A DNA stretch of 7,675 nt from Syntrophaceae bacterium UBA4778 (GTDB taxonomy: Bacteria; Desulfobacterota; Syntrophia; Syntrophales; UBA4778), in the NCBI GenBank assembly GCA_002403175.1, contig DHHG01000144.1, positions 1 through 7,675 on the forward strand, written 5' to 3'. Positions 1-6,315 of the stretch are shown in pieces. The position numbers and the translations under genes were made by a program. Positions within the stretch are counted from its first letter, which is position 1. The number at the start of each line of letters is the position of its first letter. The notes under the pieces are model-generated. The model worked only from the letters and a program-made list of their open reading frames with translations, searched no databases and had not been told where the DNA came from.

Positions 1-442
1 CCCTGCTCTTTCCGATCATTCTTCCTAGTGTTCCGGTGCCGTTTTCATCCGATTCCGTATTTTTCACTTCATTGGAAATTCCTTTTTTGGCAAGCGCATC
101 CCGGATCGTCGCCTTGAGATCCTCAATATCGAAGTCCTTTTCAATGTAATCGAAAGCACCCTCCTGCATGGCAGCCACCGCCGTAGCGCCCGATGCATGG
201 GCGGTTATCAGAATAACCACTGAATCGGGGGATATCGCCTTTATTTCTTTGAGAAGATCGAGTCCGTCCACCTTCGGCATTTTCAGATCCGTCAACACGA
301 GATCGAACGGCCTTTTACGAAACAGGGCCAAAGCCTCTTTGCCGTTTTCTGCGCAGGAAACTGCATATCCTTCCCTGGTCAACATGATCTCCAGGAATTC
401 GCGCACCCCGCTGTCGTCATCCGCAACCAGAATCCTTGCCAT
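1..442 (-). CDS. pilR: NtrC/PilR-family sigma-54 response regulator, N-terminal part (cut by left edge)
   Basis: Cytoplasmic response regulator, expected to be phosphorylated by the adjacent kinase and then to activate sigma-54 promoters. I translated 147 codons from the ATG at 442. The receiver domain spans about residues 3-118, with acidic residues D8-D10, phospho-acceptor D52 (in LTDLKMP), T80 (ITAH) and K102. A short polar linker leads to LGRMIGKS at about 139-146, the typical opening of an NtrC-type AAA+ sigma-54 interaction domain. The rest of that domain and any HTH lie outside the window. Oddity: the conserved Lys-Pro pair after the last receiver strand reads Lys-Asp (K102-D103). The ATG directly follows the kinase stop and has a strong Shine-Dalgarno sequence, so the start is secure. 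The PilR name rests mainly on the partner kinase; another NtrC-family regulator is possible. Confidence 0.85.
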   Translation of the reverse strand, partial: MARILVADDDSGVREFLEIMLTREGYAVSCAENGKEALALFRKRPFDLVLTDLKMPKVDGLDLLKEIKAISPDSVVILITAHASGATAVAAMQEGAFDYIEKDFDIEDLKATIRDALAKKGISNEVKNTESDENGTGTLGRMIGKSR

Positions 443-2122
443 TTACAACCCCTCTAAATGCATTTTGTAATCTTCTTCAGTACCATGAAAAGGAAAGGAC
501 AATTCCATTTTAGTACCCACTTCGACACTGCTTGAAAATTCAATTTTACCTTGCAAGCTTTCCATCACCCTTGCTGCGATGGCCAGCCCAAGTCCGGTAC
601 CCCTGTCCTTGGTCGTATAAAAAGGCTCGAAAACTCTGTCCGTATCCATGCAATCGATCCCGCATCCGGTATCCTGAACGGTTACTTTAAAATAGGGGTT
701 ATCGGAAACTACCATCCCCTGGGTAATCGTGAGGGTCCCTCCATCGGGCATCGCTTGAACCGCATTGATAATGATATTGATAAGAGCCTGCCTGATTTCA
801 TGTCTGCTCCCGAAAACTGCAGGCTTCACCGAATCTACTCCTTTAAGGACAACCTCGATCCGCTCATTCCAATCAGGACCAAAGCGGAGGGTCTCCAGAA
901 TTTCACCTATCATTATCGTCAGATCCACCATTTCATGCGCACCGGCAGCAGGGCGCGCCAGCAGAAGAAAATCTCTAAGAAAGACGTCCAGTTGCTCCTT
1001 CCCCCTCAGGACGATCTGCATCAGGCGCTCATCGCCAGGATTGAGTTTCAGTCCCTGCCGTAAAACCTGAATGGACCCTCCCATAGCGGCCAGGGGATTG
1101 CGCATCTCATGCGCCAGACCGGCCGCCATTTCTCCGATCAGGGCCATTTTACGGCTCTTTTCGATCTGTTCCTGCATGGCCTTATGGGACGTAAGGTCCT
1201 GAAAGATCATAATCTCTCCGATCTTATTTTCCGCATGATCAATCAGAGGAGACAGCGAGAGTCCGATCACTATCTCTTCACCTGTACCTCTTGTAAAATT
1301 CAGTTCCAGGCGCTGTCTGCCATCCTTTGCGGGTCCGATCGCCTGGGGCATAAGTTCGGACAGACCAAGGAAGAGATCGAATACATTCTTCTGCAGCGCA
1401 TCACAGGCAGATATACCCGTGATCTGGGACGCAGCTCGGTTCAGCGTCTTTATTCTTCCCCTGAGATCAAAGGTCAATATCCCGGTATTTACCGATTCAA
1501 TAATGTGCCTGTGCAGCATATCAAGTTTTTTGAAATCGTCTTCCCTTTCGGCAAGAATAATTCTCAATTTTTTTTCCTGCCCGGACACAAAACTGCTCAG
1601 AATAGAAATAGCGAAAAGGGCAGCAGCGTTGATGGATATTTTCGCTATAATTTCTCTGGCAGTGAAATTTACCCCCCCGAAATAACTCTGCGATCCGATC
1701 AGGCAGTAATGCTCCAGCCCCAACAATATCGCATATAGCCCTCCGCCGACTGCTGCCGCAAGGACACCTCCCCTTTTCCCTATCAAAAGCGTGGAATATA
1801 TGATGACCAGAGGATATAGCAACGAATAAACGCTTTCCGGTCCCCCCGTATAATGGATCAGAAAGGTAATCAGAATCAGATCGATCATGCTCAAGGCCGG
1901 TATTGCCAGCCTGTATTGAGGATCCTTCCTGAGTATAAATACCAGGATGATGGACGTTAAATATGCAACTGCAATGATATAGCAAATAGGTATTAATAAG
2001 CCTTGGAAAGGAGCATCGACCTTTCCGAAAGCGACGAATTCGACCATTGCGAAAAGAAAGGTCGCTACGACCATTCTGGAAATCAGAAGCCATAGATAAT
2101 CTTTGGAAAGTTTCATCTGCAT
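443..2122 (-). CDS. pilS: PilS-like membrane sensor histidine kinase
   Basis: Inner-membrane sensor kinase of 559 residues. About six hydrophobic segments are visible, near residues 10-32, 40-64, 72-90, 100-116, 118-136 and 160-180. The HYTGGPESVYSLLYPLVII stretch (90-108) resembles the membrane module of PilS kinases. A charged linker (182-203) leads to a PAS domain (about 204-310). The dimerisation domain carries the H-box AHEMRNPL with phospho-acceptor H338. The ATPase domain has its N-box at N449-N453, G1 DTGCGI (484-489), F-box FEPFYTTK (498-505) and G2 GTGLGLAIA (508-516), so all catalytic motifs are intact. In Pseudomonas, PilS senses inner-membrane pilin and controls PilR; the same role here is inference. 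Alternatives are other NtrB-like six-TM kinases. The start at 2122 or an in-frame ATG at 2116 are both possible, and neither has a clear Shine-Dalgarno sequence. The stop abuts the regulator's ATG. Confidence 0.85.
   Translation of the reverse strand: MQMKLSKDYLWLLISRMVVATFLFAMVEFVAFGKVDAPFQGLLIPICYIIAVAYLTSIILVFILRKDPQYRLAIPALSMIDLILITFLIHYTGGPESVYSLLYPLVIIYSTLLIGKRGGVLAAAVGGGLYAILLGLEHYCLIGSQSYFGGVNFTAREIIAKISINAAALFAISILSSFVSGQEKKLRIILAEREDDFKKLDMLHRHIIESVNTGILTFDLRGRIKTLNRAASQITGISACDALQKNVFDLFLGLSELMPQAIGPAKDGRQRLELNFTRGTGEEIVIGLSLSPLIDHAENKIGEIMIFQDLTSHKAMQEQIEKSRKMALIGEMAAGLAHEMRNPLAAMGGSIQVLRQGLKLNPGDERLMQIVLRGKEQLDVFLRDFLLLARPAAGAHEMVDLTIMIGEILETLRFGPDWNERIEVVLKGVDSVKPAVFGSRHEIRQALINIIINAVQAMPDGGTLTITQGMVVSDNPYFKVTVQDTGCGIDCMDTDRVFEPFYTTKDRGTGLGLAIAARVMESLQGKIEFSSSVEVGTKMELSFPFHGTEEDYKMHLEGL
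449..455 (-). promoter_or_regulatory. Shine-Dalgarno of the pilR-like gene, inside the end of pilS
   Basis: On the minus strand the sequence reads AGAGGGG, then TTGTAA, then ATG. The Shine-Dalgarno lies 6 nt before the regulator's ATG, inside the last codons of the kinase, and the kinase stop TAA touches that ATG. This arrangement favours translational coupling of kinase and regulator. Confidence 0.8.
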
Positions 2123-2296
2123 ATTGTGGGTTTATTCATTTTTGCGGAAATAAAGTATTCGTACTTAAAACTCCCCTACCTGAATTTAAATCTTTTACTC
2201 ATCTCAATTTTCATATAAGTTGCTTCATTGTTCATCAATTTACTGGCAGCAACTTTTATCCTTAAATCTACAGTTATTATTCATAAACGAGAAAAG
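2123..2296. promoter_or_regulatory. Divergent intergenic region between pilS and comEC
   Basis: This AT-rich 174-bp stretch must hold the promoters for both divergent transcripts, unless one is driven from elsewhere. On the plus strand a TATAAG at 2214-2219 is a fair -10 candidate for comEC, but no good -35 hexamer lies at the right distance. On the minus strand only weak sigma-70-like hexamers are visible. No sigma-54 -24/-12 element (GG and GC about 10 bp apart in a TGGCAC-N5-TTGCA context) was found on either strand. A perfect 5-bp inverted repeat with a TTCG centre (2153-2166) lies close to the pilS start. Promoter presence is inferred from layout and exact positions are not established. 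Confidence 0.5.
2153..2166. repeat. Short inverted repeat AAGTA-TTCG-TACTT upstream of pilS
   Basis: A perfect 5-bp inverted repeat with a 4-nt centre lies about 30-45 bp upstream of the pilS start. It would fall in the pilS leader or core promoter and could be a small operator or an RNA hairpin. A repeat this short is also expected by chance in AT-rich DNA, so no function is assigned. Confidence 0.3.
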
Positions 2297-4789
2297 ATGC
2301 AGGCGCCACTCATTCCCATTGTTCTGGCATTCATACTAGGAATTATTATCGGCAATTTTTTGCAAATTCCTAACACGTATTTATTGTTCGCCCTCTGCAT
2401 CGCCCTTTTCTTTCTTTTGCTCTATCCATTTAAAAAGTGGAAGATCATTGCCCTGTGCAGCCTTGCAGTGTCATTTACGATCCTCGGCATTCTCGGAATC
2501 AATTCCTATCTCCATGTTGTGCCCGGTCCAATCCACGTCAGAAATCTGGATTATCGCGGAACGATCGGACTGGAAGGCACCATCTGCGAAAATCCCGTCA
2601 GAACCCCCGAAAAAACCGATCTGACCATTGATGCAACCCGAATCGTGCAGAACGGGATAGGAGTTCCCGTGGAGGGGAAGGTCCTCCTGTCTGTTCATGA
2701 CAGAACGGACCTGCCTAGTTACGGAGATCTCGTGAGGGCCAAAGTAAAACTGAAGCACCCTCATAATTTCAATAATCCTGGGGGATTTGATTATGTAAAA
2801 TACCTGAGGCTCAAGGGCATTCTCGTTCGCGCTTACCTGGAAAAAGGTTCAGGGATTGTGGTGATCAGGGGACAAAAGGGGAATCCCTTTTTAAGCCGGA
2901 TTGAAGCCTTCAGGGACAGACTCCGCACCCTGATCCGGGCGCATGCTCCACCGGAACAGTCTCCTATTCTGATAGCCATGGTGTTAGGGGAACAGAATGA
3001 GATCCCGAAAGAAGTCATGGCAAAATTCAACCGGACGGGAACAACTCATATTTTGGCCATTTCCGGATTCAATATCGGAATAATATCCGTTATTTTCATC
3101 GTCTGTTTCAGGTTTTTCTTAAAATCCTCCGAGAATCTGCTCCTGAACCATAATGTTCTTAAAATAGCCACTTTTCTAACCGCAATCCCTGTGATCTTCT
3201 ATTCTTTTATCGCCGGATTGGGGATGTCGGTAATACGGGCAGCCCTGATGATGCTCGCCATGGTGGCGGCCGTCGTCTTCGGGAAAGCAAGGTACTTACC
3301 GAACATTCTTGCCCTGGCAGCATTCCTGATGCTTGCGTTCCTCCCGCCGGCTCTATTCGATGTTTCTTTTCAGCTTTCTTTTGTCTCGGTCGCCTCGATC
3401 CTCTTCATTGTGCCGCGTTTCACAGGCTTGCTCCGACCTGATCCGGAGGATAACCCTCTTCATCCGCCGGGCAAGTTTCATTCAATTATCAATTGTTTTT
3501 ACCTCTTCCTGCTTGTCACGATCGCCGCAACGGTCGGAGTCATTCCTCTGACGACTTATTATTTCAATACCCTTTCCTTAACCGTGATTGCCGGAAACAT
3601 GCTTCTCATCCCGATCATGGGGTACGGCGTCGTCGTTCTGAGCCTTGCAGTCGTTTTGGCTGCCCCTTTTTCCGATGCCTTATCCGTCTTCTTCATCCAG
3701 ATTTCTTCCTATTTAATCAAAATCAGTGTCTTGCTCGCGGACCGGCTTTCATCTCTGCCCCATGCATCCGTTTATGTAACGACACCTACCCTCATCGAAA
3801 TATGCGCCTATTACTTTTTGCTTGCCGGAAACGTTGTATTTCTTGATTGTATCCTGAATCGCCGCTTCAAAGAGATTTCCCGACTCAAGCTGAAACTAAG
3901 CCTATCCGTATCGGTTGCCATGTTAGTTTTTTTTATCGCCGACGGATTCTATTTGCATAACAAGGACAGCCGACCCGACCGGCTTGCGGTCACCTTTATC
4001 GATGTCGGGCAGGGAAACTCAACCCTGATAAGCCTTCCAGGTGGGAAGAAAATGCTGATTGACGGCGGCGGATCTTACGATGATCGATTCGATATCGGCA
4101 AAAACGTCCTTGCGCCTTTTCTCTGGGGGCAAAAGATCAAGACAATAGATACGGTCATTCTGACCCACCCTCACCCCGATCACCTCAATGGGCTCCTGTT
4201 TATACTGGAGAATTTTTCGGTCAGGGAGGTTTGGTCCAACGGTCAGGAAGTTCCTGATGAAGCCTATCTGAAATTTAAGGAAATGATTAAAGAAAAACAG
4301 ATAAGGCACCGTATTTTAAGTAATAAATCAGTATTAAAACAAGGTGATGTTATTTTCAGAATCATGAATCCTGATCGGCACGGAAAAAAGGAGAACAAGA
4401 CCGAGCCGAGCCGGCGCGCGAATGACGAATCGTTGGTGGTCAAACTCTCATTTCACCGGATCTCGTTTCTATTTCCGGGAGATATTTCAGCGAGGACTGA
4501 ACAAAAGATGATGGATAATAAGCAGGACCTGCATGCTGACGTTCTATTGGCACCCCATCACGGCAGCCGTTTTTCCAATTCACCTTTGTTTATTAAAAAA
4601 GTCCGCCCGGAAACTGTTATTTTCAGTTGCGGCAAAGAGAACATATTCGGTCTTCCTGCGCATGAAGTGATAGACCGATACGGTTTTGCAGGTGTGGAGA
4701 TTTTCCGGACCGACCGGGACGGGGCCATTACGATCGAAACGGACGGTGAGAGCATAAGGTTCCGAGGGTTCAGGGGTCGAGGGTTCTAG
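2297..4789 (+). CDS. comEC: ComEC/Rec2-family DNA-uptake channel
   Basis: Polytopic inner-membrane protein of 830 residues that carries incoming single-stranded DNA into the cytoplasm during natural transformation. The N-terminus is a membrane/DUF4131 segment (about 1-190, hydrophobic at 5-22, 28-44 and 48-68). The competence transmembrane domain follows (about 220-515), with LGEQNEIP and the family signature HILAISGFN (251-259). The C-terminal metallo-beta-lactamase-like domain (about 563-820) has FIDVGQGN, LIDGGG, THPHPDH (623-629), FPGD (727-730, D729) and APHHGS (752-757). I chose ATG 2297 because MQAPLIPIVLAFILGIIIG matches the usual ComEC N-terminus and GAGAAA lies just upstream; an in-frame TTG at 2228 would add 23 residues but has no ribosome site. 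Odd points: the last ~9 residues and the stop lie in a repeat arm, and the usual PHP-type motif near the C-terminus reads LPAHE (786-790). Transformation itself is not shown. Confidence 0.92.
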   Translation: MQAPLIPIVLAFILGIIIGNFLQIPNTYLLFALCIALFFLLLYPFKKWKIIALCSLAVSFTILGILGINSYLHVVPGPIHVRNLDYRGTIGLEGTICENPVRTPEKTDLTIDATRIVQNGIGVPVEGKVLLSVHDRTDLPSYGDLVRAKVKLKHPHNFNNPGGFDYVKYLRLKGILVRAYLEKGSGIVVIRGQKGNPFLSRIEAFRDRLRTLIRAHAPPEQSPILIAMVLGEQNEIPKEVMAKFNRTGTTHILAISGFNIGIISVIFIVCFRFFLKSSENLLLNHNVLKIATFLTAIPVIFYSFIAGLGMSVIRAALMMLAMVAAVVFGKARYLPNILALAAFLMLAFLPPALFDVSFQLSFVSVASILFIVPRFTGLLRPDPEDNPLHPPGKFHSIINCFYLFLLVTIAATVGVIPLTTYYFNTLSLTVIAGNMLLIPIMGYGVVVLSLAVVLAAPFSDALSVFFIQISSYLIKISVLLADRLSSLPHASVYVTTPTLIEICAYYFLLAGNVVFLDCILNRRFKEISRLKLKLSLSVSVAMLVFFIADGFYLHNKDSRPDRLAVTFIDVGQGNSTLISLPGGKKMLIDGGGSYDDRFDIGKNVLAPFLWGQKIKTIDTVILTHPHPDHLNGLLFILENFSVREVWSNGQEVPDEAYLKFKEMIKEKQIRHRILSNKSVLKQGDVIFRIMNPDRHGKKENKTEPSRRANDESLVVKLSFHRISFLFPGDISARTEQKMMDNKQDLHADVLLAPHHGSRFSNSPLFIKKVRPETVIFSCGKENIFGLPAHEVIDRYGFAGVEIFRTDRDGAITIETDGESIRFRGFRGRGF

Positions 4790-4792
4790 GGT
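4756..4792 (+). repeat. Left arm of the inverted-repeat element
   Basis: G-rich arm made of AAGGTTCCGAGG, a GGTTCAGGGG/TCGAGGG middle and an AGGGTTCTAGGG end; the two 12-nt ends match at about 8 of 12 positions. It encodes the last residues of ComEC (RFRGFRGRGF) and contains that gene's TAG stop at 4787-4789. Confidence 0.7.
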
Positions 4793-4923
4793 AAAAAAAG
4801 AGCGCCATGCAGTTTCGCTCCTCTGTTTGTTACCTCGAACATCGCGAGAAGCATCATCAACAGCCGGCTATTCCCCTTCGGTTGATGTGACAACCGCAGG
4901 TCAATATGACAGCCTAGCCTTTT

Positions 4924-4960
4924 CCTTGGACCCTTGACACCTCTGAACCCTTGGACCCTT
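4924..4960 (-). repeat. Right arm of the inverted-repeat element
   Basis: The plus strand shows CCTTGGACCCTT exactly twice, at 4924-4935 and 4949-4960, separated by GACACCTCTGAAC. Reverse-complemented, it aligns with the left arm over its whole length. The exact duplication inside this arm, against the more decayed left arm, suggests the left copy has diverged further. Confidence 0.7.
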
Positions 4961-5019
4961 TTCTTCCTTGCGTTTGCGAGTACCTTATGTTAGGTTTCTT
5001 TTCTTTAAATCAAGCACTT

Positions 5020-5023
5020 GGAG
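5020..5023 (+). promoter_or_regulatory. Shine-Dalgarno GGAG for hisS, with unusually long spacing
   Basis: GGAG lies 12 nt before the ATG at 5036, longer than the usual 5-9 nt. It sits between two copies of AGCACTT (5013-5019 and 5022-5028). Placing the start at TTG 5018 would put this GGAG inside the gene, which argues for ATG 5036. No convincing promoter was found just upstream; TTGCGT (4969-4974) with TAGGTT 17 nt later is a weak candidate. Confidence 0.55.
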
Positions 5024-5035
5024 CACTTATCCATA

Positions 5036-6310
5036 ATGGATGCAATAACCGCAATCAAAGGTTTCAAAGACATTCTTCCGGGAGAAACGGAAAAATGGCA
5101 GTATATTGAAAATATGGCGAGGGAAATTTTCGCGGATTTCGGTGTTCGCGAATTGAAAGTTCCCATTCTGGAAAAGACTGATCTATTTATCCGGGGGATC
5201 GGTGAGGCAACCGATATCGTCGAAAAGGAGATGTATTCATTTGTCGACCGGGGTGACGAGCGTCTATCCCTCCGTCCGGAAGCAACCGCCTCTGTGATTC
5301 GGGCTTATATTGAGCATTCGATGCACGCGAGTGAACCCGTTTCCAAACTCTTTACGATCGGTCCGATGTTTCGCAGAGAGCGTCCCCAGAAAGGCCGGTT
5401 CAGGCAATTCCATCAGATTAACGTCGAAGTGCTGGGGTTGGATGATCCCTCGATCGATGCCGAATTGATCCTGATGCTCGTTCATTTTCTGAAAAGCGTC
5501 GATCTGACCGCCATCAGTCTGGAGATCAATTCCCTGGGCTGTCCCAATTGCCGAACCGCATTCCGCGAAAAGATCACGTCGTATCTTCTTGAAAAAGAAC
5601 CGGAACTCTGCCCCGACTGTGTCCGGAGACTCCGTACCAATCCTCTGAGGATTTTCGATTGCAAGGTGGAAGGTTGCCGGAAGGCGCTTGAATCGGCTCC
5701 GACCCTGCTCGAATTCATATGCTCCGAATGTTCCGCTCACTTTGGAGCCGTCCAAGAGTATCTCGGTATTTTCGACGTCCCCTTCGAGGTCAATCCGAGA
5801 ATGGTTAGAGGCCTCGATTATTATACCAGAACGGCATTTGAAGTAACGACAACGGCGCTTGGCGCGCAAAATGCCGTTGCCGGCGGAGGCAGATACAACG
5901 GTCTGGTGAAAGAGCTGGGCGGACCGGATATTCCCGGTATCGGTTTTGCGATCGGACTCGAACGCCTTGCCGCCCTCATTCCCATCAGCCAGGAGGAGCT
6001 TGCGCCCGGTCCCGATCTTTTTATCGCTCCGCTGGGCGATGTTGCCAGAGTCTGGGCCTTTTCCGTCTGCAACTACCTTCGAATGCTTGGAATTCGCACG
6101 GAAATGGGCTACGGGGATAAGAGCCTGAAGAGCCAGATGAAACGCTCCAATAAGTTGAAATCCCGAACAACCTTGATTCTTGGCGATAACGAGATCAAGG
6201 AAGGGGCCGCGGAATTAAGAGATATGGCGGCGGGAACCCAGGAGAAGGTCAGCCTGGAAAATTTCGATCAGTTGGCCGAACTGATTATGACTAAAACGAG
6301 AGAGAGGTAA
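5036..6310 (+). CDS. hisS: Histidyl-tRNA synthetase
   Basis: Class II cytoplasmic aminoacyl-tRNA synthetase of 424 residues that charges tRNA-His with histidine using ATP; the length is normal for bacteria. The N-terminus [12 protein letters not shown] is characteristic. Motif 2 is [16 protein letters not shown] (112-127). The histidine-binding signatures are [13 protein letters not shown] (258-270) and AGGGRYNGL (282-290). Motif 3 is [11 protein letters not shown] (301-311). The anticodon-binding domain covers about 327-420. The insertion carries eight cysteines: C169/C172, C192/C195, C209/C214 and C229/C232, resembling metal-binding pairs; this cysteine-bearing form occurs in several bacterial lineages. 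ATG 5036 was chosen over TTG 5018 because it matches the family N-terminus and leaves GGAG upstream. aspS follows after 5 nt, indicating an operon. Confidence 0.97.
   Translation: MDAITAIKGFKDILPGETEKWQYIENMAREIFADFGVRELKVPILEKTDLFIRGIGEATDIVEKEMYSFVDRGDERLSLRPEATASVIRAYIEHSMHASEPVSKLFTIGPMFRRERPQKGRFRQFHQINVEVLGLDDPSIDAELILMLVHFLKSVDLTAISLEINSLGCPNCRTAFREKITSYLLEKEPELCPDCVRRLRTNPLRIFDCKVEGCRKALESAPTLLEFICSECSAHFGAVQEYLGIFDVPFEVNPRMVRGLDYYTRTAFEVTTTALGAQNAVAGGGRYNGLVKELGGPDIPGIGFAIGLERLAALIPISQEELAPGPDLFIAPLGDVARVWAFSVCNYLRMLGIRTEMGYGDKSLKSQMKRSNKLKSRTTLILGDNEIKEGAAELRDMAAGTQEKVSLENFDQLAELIMTKTRER
6301..6307 (+). promoter_or_regulatory. Shine-Dalgarno of aspS, overlapping the end of hisS
   Basis: AGAGAGG lies 8 nt before the TTG start of aspS, inside the last codons of hisS and immediately before its TAA stop. 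It supports the TTG start and coupling of the two synthetase genes. Confidence 0.75.
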
Positions 6311-6315
6311 ATCTT

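Larger units (their letters stand above)
4756..4960. repeat. Inverted-repeat element overlapping the 3' end of comEC (MITE/REP-like, unclassified)
   Basis: Two imperfect inverted arms of about 37 bp (4756-4792 and 4924-4960) enclose about 131 bp. Reading the right arm on the minus strand, it matches the left arm with a 2-nt gap and several mostly A/G or C/T mismatches. The core AGGGTTCAG is shared exactly. Both arms are built from degenerate 8-9-nt units such as AAGGGTCC, AGGGTTC and GGGGTCG. The interior holds no recognisable gene. It contains a 7-bp stem (CATCAAC at 4855-4861 with GTTGATG at 4881-4887) and a run of seven A's after the left arm (4793-4799). No target-site duplication was seen. 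It may be a non-autonomous mobile or palindromic repeat, or an mRNA stem structure between comEC and hisS; the sequence alone does not decide. Confidence 0.7.

Noticed and set aside
168..470. A 100-codon plus-strand frame opposite the response regulator
   Set aside because: Antisense to an intact receiver domain, with no recognisable domain of its own.
551..1738. Open frames of 170 and 209 codons on the plus strand opposite the histidine kinase
   Set aside because: The kinase frame on the other strand carries all conserved H, N, G1, F and G2 boxes; these plus-strand frames show no family features.
1521..2093. A 190-codon frame on the minus strand within the kinase gene, in another frame
   Set aside because: It overlaps the membrane and PAS regions of the kinase in a shifted frame and reads as low-quality basic sequence; not a frameshifted part of the kinase, whose own frame is continuous.
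2228..2296. A 23-residue N-terminal extension of ComEC from TTG 2228
   Set aside because: No ribosome site precedes it, the start codon is weak, and the ATG at 2297 gives the usual ComEC N-terminus.
4807..4890. A 27-codon ATG frame inside the inverted-repeat element
   Set aside because: Only a weak AAGAG lies upstream, the peptide resembles nothing known, and frames this short arise by chance.
4790..4923. A rho-independent terminator after comEC
   Set aside because: The visible stems are not followed by a T-run on the plus strand; the A-run at 4793-4799 precedes the stem and would only suit the opposite direction, where no gene ends.
4934..4939. A perfect TTGACA in the right repeat arm, considered as a -35 box for hisS
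   Set aside because: No -10-like hexamer lies 16-18 nt downstream, and the motif is explained by the repeat units.
5264..5869. A 201-codon open frame on the minus strand inside hisS
   Set aside because: Antisense to well-conserved HisRS motifs and with no recognisable product; treated as a shadow.
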